From assembly GCA_043101615.1 (NCBI GenBank), contig JBICID010000088.1, positions 1-6,429 on the forward strand: DNA of 6,429 nucleotides. Reading direction: 5' to 3'. Shown one piece after another: positions 5,114 to 6,429 of this stretch. The first letter of the stretch is position 1. Every line of letters starts with the position of its first letter. This DNA is from JBLHKT01 sp043101615 (GTDB taxonomy: Bacteria; Planctomycetota; Phycisphaerae; Phycisphaerales; UBA1924). The position numbers were made by a program, and so were the translations under genes. The notes beneath the pieces are model-generated. The model did not search any database. It was not told where the DNA came from and saw nothing but the letters and a program-made list of their open reading frames with translations.

Positions 5114-5132
5114 CGTGCGAAATCTTCGCACG
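5114..5132. terminator. Second hairpin after the Pmp3-like pair
   Basis: CGTGCGAA (5114-5121) and TTCGCACG (5125-5132) are a perfect 8-bp inverted repeat with a 3-nt loop (ATC), followed by only two T residues. Lying 15 bp beyond the previous hairpin, it may be a second terminator. The near-continuous symmetry would also suit a binding site for a dimeric regulator of the downstream gene. Confidence 0.45.
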
Positions 5133-5150
5133 TTGGGGACAAATACCGAC

Positions 5151-5179
5151 ATTCTTGCTCGTTTTCGAGATTCTGCTCG
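5151..5179. promoter_or_regulatory. Direct repeat around a CTCG/CGAG palindrome (possible operator)
   Basis: ATTCTTGCTCG (5151-5161) and ATTCTGCTCG (5170-5179) are near-identical direct repeats about 19 bp apart. Between them CTCG-TTTT-CGAG forms a short palindrome. This AT-richer patch in a GC-rich gap, about 100 bp upstream of the IscA-like gene, is where its promoter or a regulator site would be expected. No clear sigma-70 boxes are visible. Confidence 0.3.
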
Positions 5180-5218
5180 ACCTCCGCGTTCGGGTTCATA
5201 GGGTCATCCATGCCCCAT

Positions 5219-5251
5219 GCCGGCGCGGCGGAATGGAATGGCTGCGCCGGC
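5219..5251 (+). promoter_or_regulatory. Strong hairpin in the leader of the IscA-like gene
   Basis: GCCGGCGC (5219-5226) pairs exactly with GCGCCGGC (5244-5251). Three more pairs, one G-T, extend this to an 11-bp stem with an 11-nt loop containing GGAATGGAATG. It ends 27 bp upstream of ATG 5279 and 15 bp before the Shine-Dalgarno AAGGAG (5267-5272), which stays single-stranded. It may stabilise the mRNA or act as a translational control element. It does not match any riboswitch class I recognise. Confidence 0.5.
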
Positions 5252-5278
5252 GAACGACTCCCTGCCAAGGAGCGACCC

Positions 5279-5542
5279 ATGCTGACCGTGACCGAAGACG
5301 CCAAGAGCCATCTCGCCGACATCATCGACAAGAGCAACCTCCCCGACGAGGCCTCCATCCGCCTCGTCGCCGGGCCCGACGGCATCGGCCTGGCCCCCGA
5401 CAAGCCCAAGGAGACCGACCAGGCCTACGAGCACAACGGCAAGACCGTCCTCGTGGTCGCGCCCGAGCTCCAGACACAGCTCGACGACAAGACCATGTCG
5501 ATCCAGGAAACCGAGAACGGCAAACAACTCAGCATCGCCTGA
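5279..5542 (+). CDS. IscA/HesB-like small protein without cysteines
   Basis: The protein has 87 residues. ATG 5279 follows AAGGAG (5267-5272) at a good distance; in-frame ATG 5210 would add 23 non-conserved residues and include the leader hairpin. The layout resembles the A-type Fe-S carrier fold: MLTVTEDAKSHLADIIDKSN (first strand and helix), EASIRLVAGPDGIGLAPDKPKETDQAYEHNGKTVLVVAPEL (sheet, with the typical 'EGDEVFEHDGVKVLVDP'-like segment), and a final strand to QLSIA. True IscA/ErpA proteins bind iron or clusters through three cysteines (C-x~60-C-G-C); this protein has none. It therefore probably cannot carry a cluster in the usual way and may be a fold relative with another role. The assignment rests on pattern memory, not a search. 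It is flanked by a leader hairpin and a terminator hairpin, so it is likely monocistronic. Confidence 0.8.
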   Translation: MLTVTEDAKSHLADIIDKSNLPDEASIRLVAGPDGIGLAPDKPKETDQAYEHNGKTVLVVAPELQTQLDDKTMSIQETENGKQLSIA

Positions 5543-5552
5543 CCCCCCCGCC

Positions 5553-5581
5553 CCCCACACTCCGATTCTCGGTGTGTGGGG
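5553..5581 (+). terminator. Hairpin terminator of the IscA-like gene
   Basis: CCCCACAC (5553-5560) pairs with GTGTGGGG (5574-5581). Inside, after one T-T mismatch, CCG (5562-5564) pairs with CGG (5570-5572) around the loop ATTCT. The hairpin starts 10 bp after the TGA. No T-tract follows, but position and strength fit transcription termination. Confidence 0.6.
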
Positions 5582-5618
5582 TGTCAGGGTGCGTCCTGCA
5601 CTCGAACAGGTTCTGGAT

Positions 5619-5647
5619 GAGAGCCCCGCGATCGCGGGGCTCTCTTT
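5619..5647. terminator. Perfect 26-bp palindromic intrinsic terminator
   Basis: GAGAGCCCCGC (5619-5629), GATC, GCGGGGCTCTC (5634-5644) form an uninterrupted palindrome: an 11-bp stem with a 4-nt loop, followed by TTT then GTGTG on the plus strand. This is the most terminator-like site in the window and is a second stop after the IscA-like gene. On the minus strand the flank is ATCC..., so termination is better supported for plus-strand transcripts. Confidence 0.75.
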
Positions 5648-5671
5648 GTGTGGGCACCCGTGCGCCCACAC
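5648..5671 (+). promoter_or_regulatory. Inverted repeat directly upstream of the DUF1080 gene
   Basis: GTGTGGGC (5648-5655) and GCCCACAC (5664-5671) pair exactly around an 8-nt loop, starting where the previous terminator ends and finishing 17 bp before ATG 5689. Its arms echo the GTGTGGGG/CCCCACAC arms of the hairpin at 5553-5581. It could be a third terminator element or a structure in the DUF1080 mRNA leader. Confidence 0.45.
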
Positions 5672-5688
5672 CCCGCTACCCTGCCGGC

Positions 5689-6399
5689 ATGACACGCACC
5701 GCGATGATCGTGCTGACGCTGACGGGGCTGCTGGCGGGCTGCTCTGGCGCCCCTCGGACCGACGCGGGAGACTGGCGCCCGCTCTTCAACGGGACCGACC
5801 TCGAGGGCTGGTGGGGCGAGGGCACCACCGACCCGGAGACGTACCTCTCGCTGAGCCCGTCCGAGCTGCGGGACCGACGAGCCCGCAGCATGGAGGACGT
5901 CCGGGCCCACTGGCGGGTCCAGCGCGAGGGCGGAACGCCCGTGCTCGTCAACGACGGCGACGGGCTCTACCTCACCACCGAGGAGTTCTTTGGCGACTTC
6001 GAGCTCGAGCTCGAGTACAAGACCGTCGCCGGGGCCGACTCGGGCGTCTACCTCCGGGGCATCCCGCAGGTGCAGATCTGGGACACCACCGAGGCCGGGG
6101 GCAAGTGGGAGCTCGGGGCGGACAGGGGCTCGGGCGGGCTCTGGAACAACTCGCCTGGTGCCCCCGGCAAGGACCCGCTGGTGCACGCCGACCGACCGTT
6201 CGGCGAGTGGAACCGGCTCCGCATCCGGATGGTTGGCCAGCGCGTGAGCGTCTGGCTAAACGGGAAACGCGTGGTGGACGGGGCGGTGCTGGAGAACTAC
6301 TTTGACCGCACCGCGCCGGTGCCCGAGCGGGGCCCGATCCAGCTCCAGACGCACGGGGGCGAGATCCGCTGGAGGAACATCCGCGTCCGGGAACTCTGA
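5689..6399 (+). CDS. DUF1080 (3-keto-disaccharide hydrolase) family lipoprotein
   Basis: The protein has 236 residues. A lipoprotein signal opens it: a short basic start, a hydrophobic run to residue 16, and the lipobox L15-A-G-C18, so it should be lipidated and held at the membrane facing the periplasm or cell surface. The DUF1080/PF06439 concanavalin-like beta-sandwich follows: PLFNGTDLEGWWG (31-43), FGDFELELEYKT...ADSGVYLRG.PQVQIWD (101-132), GSGGLWNN (147-154), PFGEWNRLRIRM.G..V.VWLNGK.VVD (170-197) and ENYFDR...GPIQLQTHGGEIRWRNIRVREL to the end. Family members hydrolyse 3-keto-glycosides or bind glycans and are abundant in planctomycetes. The exact substrate here is unknown. A charged insertion (about 45-75) separates the first strand from the core. 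ATG 5689 has no Shine-Dalgarno; ATG 5704 would leave a very short signal, so 5689 is kept. Confidence 0.92.
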   Translation: MTRTAMIVLTLTGLLAGCSGAPRTDAGDWRPLFNGTDLEGWWGEGTTDPETYLSLSPSELRDRRARSMEDVRAHWRVQREGGTPVLVNDGDGLYLTTEEFFGDFELELEYKTVAGADSGVYLRGIPQVQIWDTTEAGGKWELGADRGSGGLWNNSPGAPGKDPLVHADRPFGEWNRLRIRMVGQRVSVWLNGKRVVDGAVLENYFDRTAPVPERGPIQLQTHGGEIRWRNIRVREL

Positions 6400-6406
6400 T
6401 CGCCCC

Positions 6407-6424
6407 CCCGGTGCGGGCACCGGG
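6407..6424 (+). terminator. Hairpin after the DUF1080 gene
   Basis: CCCGGTG (6407-6413) and CACCGGG (6418-6424) pair exactly around CGGG. The hairpin begins 8 bp after the TGA and is near the right edge, so whether a T-tract follows cannot be seen (the last visible bases are C-rich). Confidence 0.55.
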
Positions 6425-6429
6425 CCCCC

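Noticed and set aside
5155..5688. N-terminal extension of the DUF1080 frame back to an ATG at 5155
   Set aside because: The extension runs through the IscA-like gene in another frame and through three hairpins, while the lipoprotein signal begins at 5689.

Overview
The window is high-GC bacterial DNA. It most resembles a planctomycete, probably of the Phycisphaerae/Phycisphaerales. This is inferred from three things: a secreted glycoside-hydrolase-like protein ending in a 'GC-type dockerin'-like tail (repeats of the form DLNRDG..DNGDIGAFVAAF), a DUF1080 (3-keto-disaccharide hydrolase) lipoprotein, and many hairpin-rich intergenic gaps. No rRNA, tRNA, CRISPR array, transposase or phage gene was seen.

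Layout, left to right. Positions 1-181 hold no clear gene, only a hairpin and a small palindrome. A plus-strand gene (182-937) encodes a six-helix membrane protein of unknown function. It converges, with only 6 bp between stops, on a minus-strand gene (944-2245) for a secreted clan GH-A-like TIM-barrel protein with a C-terminal dockerin-like module. Next comes a 305-bp intergenic region with an exact 38-bp tandem repeat and an imperfect inverted third copy able to form a long stem. Four minus-strand genes follow, reading right to left: DUF3052 (4506-4084), a cupin (3969-3520), DUF2237 (3488-3105) and a membrane-anchored or exported VOC-fold protein (3030-2551). Their gaps of 114, 31 and 74 bp suggest one transcription unit, possibly with internal control.

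From a divergent promoter region (4507-4620) the plus strand carries two tandem, recently duplicated Pmp3/YqaE-type small membrane proteins (4621-4806 and 4877-5059) with a perfect hairpin between them. Then come two hairpins, an operator-like repeat, and a strong hairpin in the leader of a small cysteine-less IscA/HesB-like protein (5279-5542). Two hairpin terminators follow, one a perfect 26-bp palindrome, and then the DUF1080 lipoprotein (5689-6399) and a last hairpin at the right edge.

The genes fall into two loose themes: extracytoplasmic carbohydrate handling (GH-like protein, DUF1080 lipoprotein) and small conserved housekeeping or stress proteins (Pmp3 pair, cupin, DUF2237, DUF3052, VOC, IscA-like). 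I see no convincing single new multi-gene system. The most unusual items are the repeat/inverted-repeat structure at 2345-2469, the IscA-like protein with no cysteines, and the membrane protein with paired acidic/His/Lys motifs.
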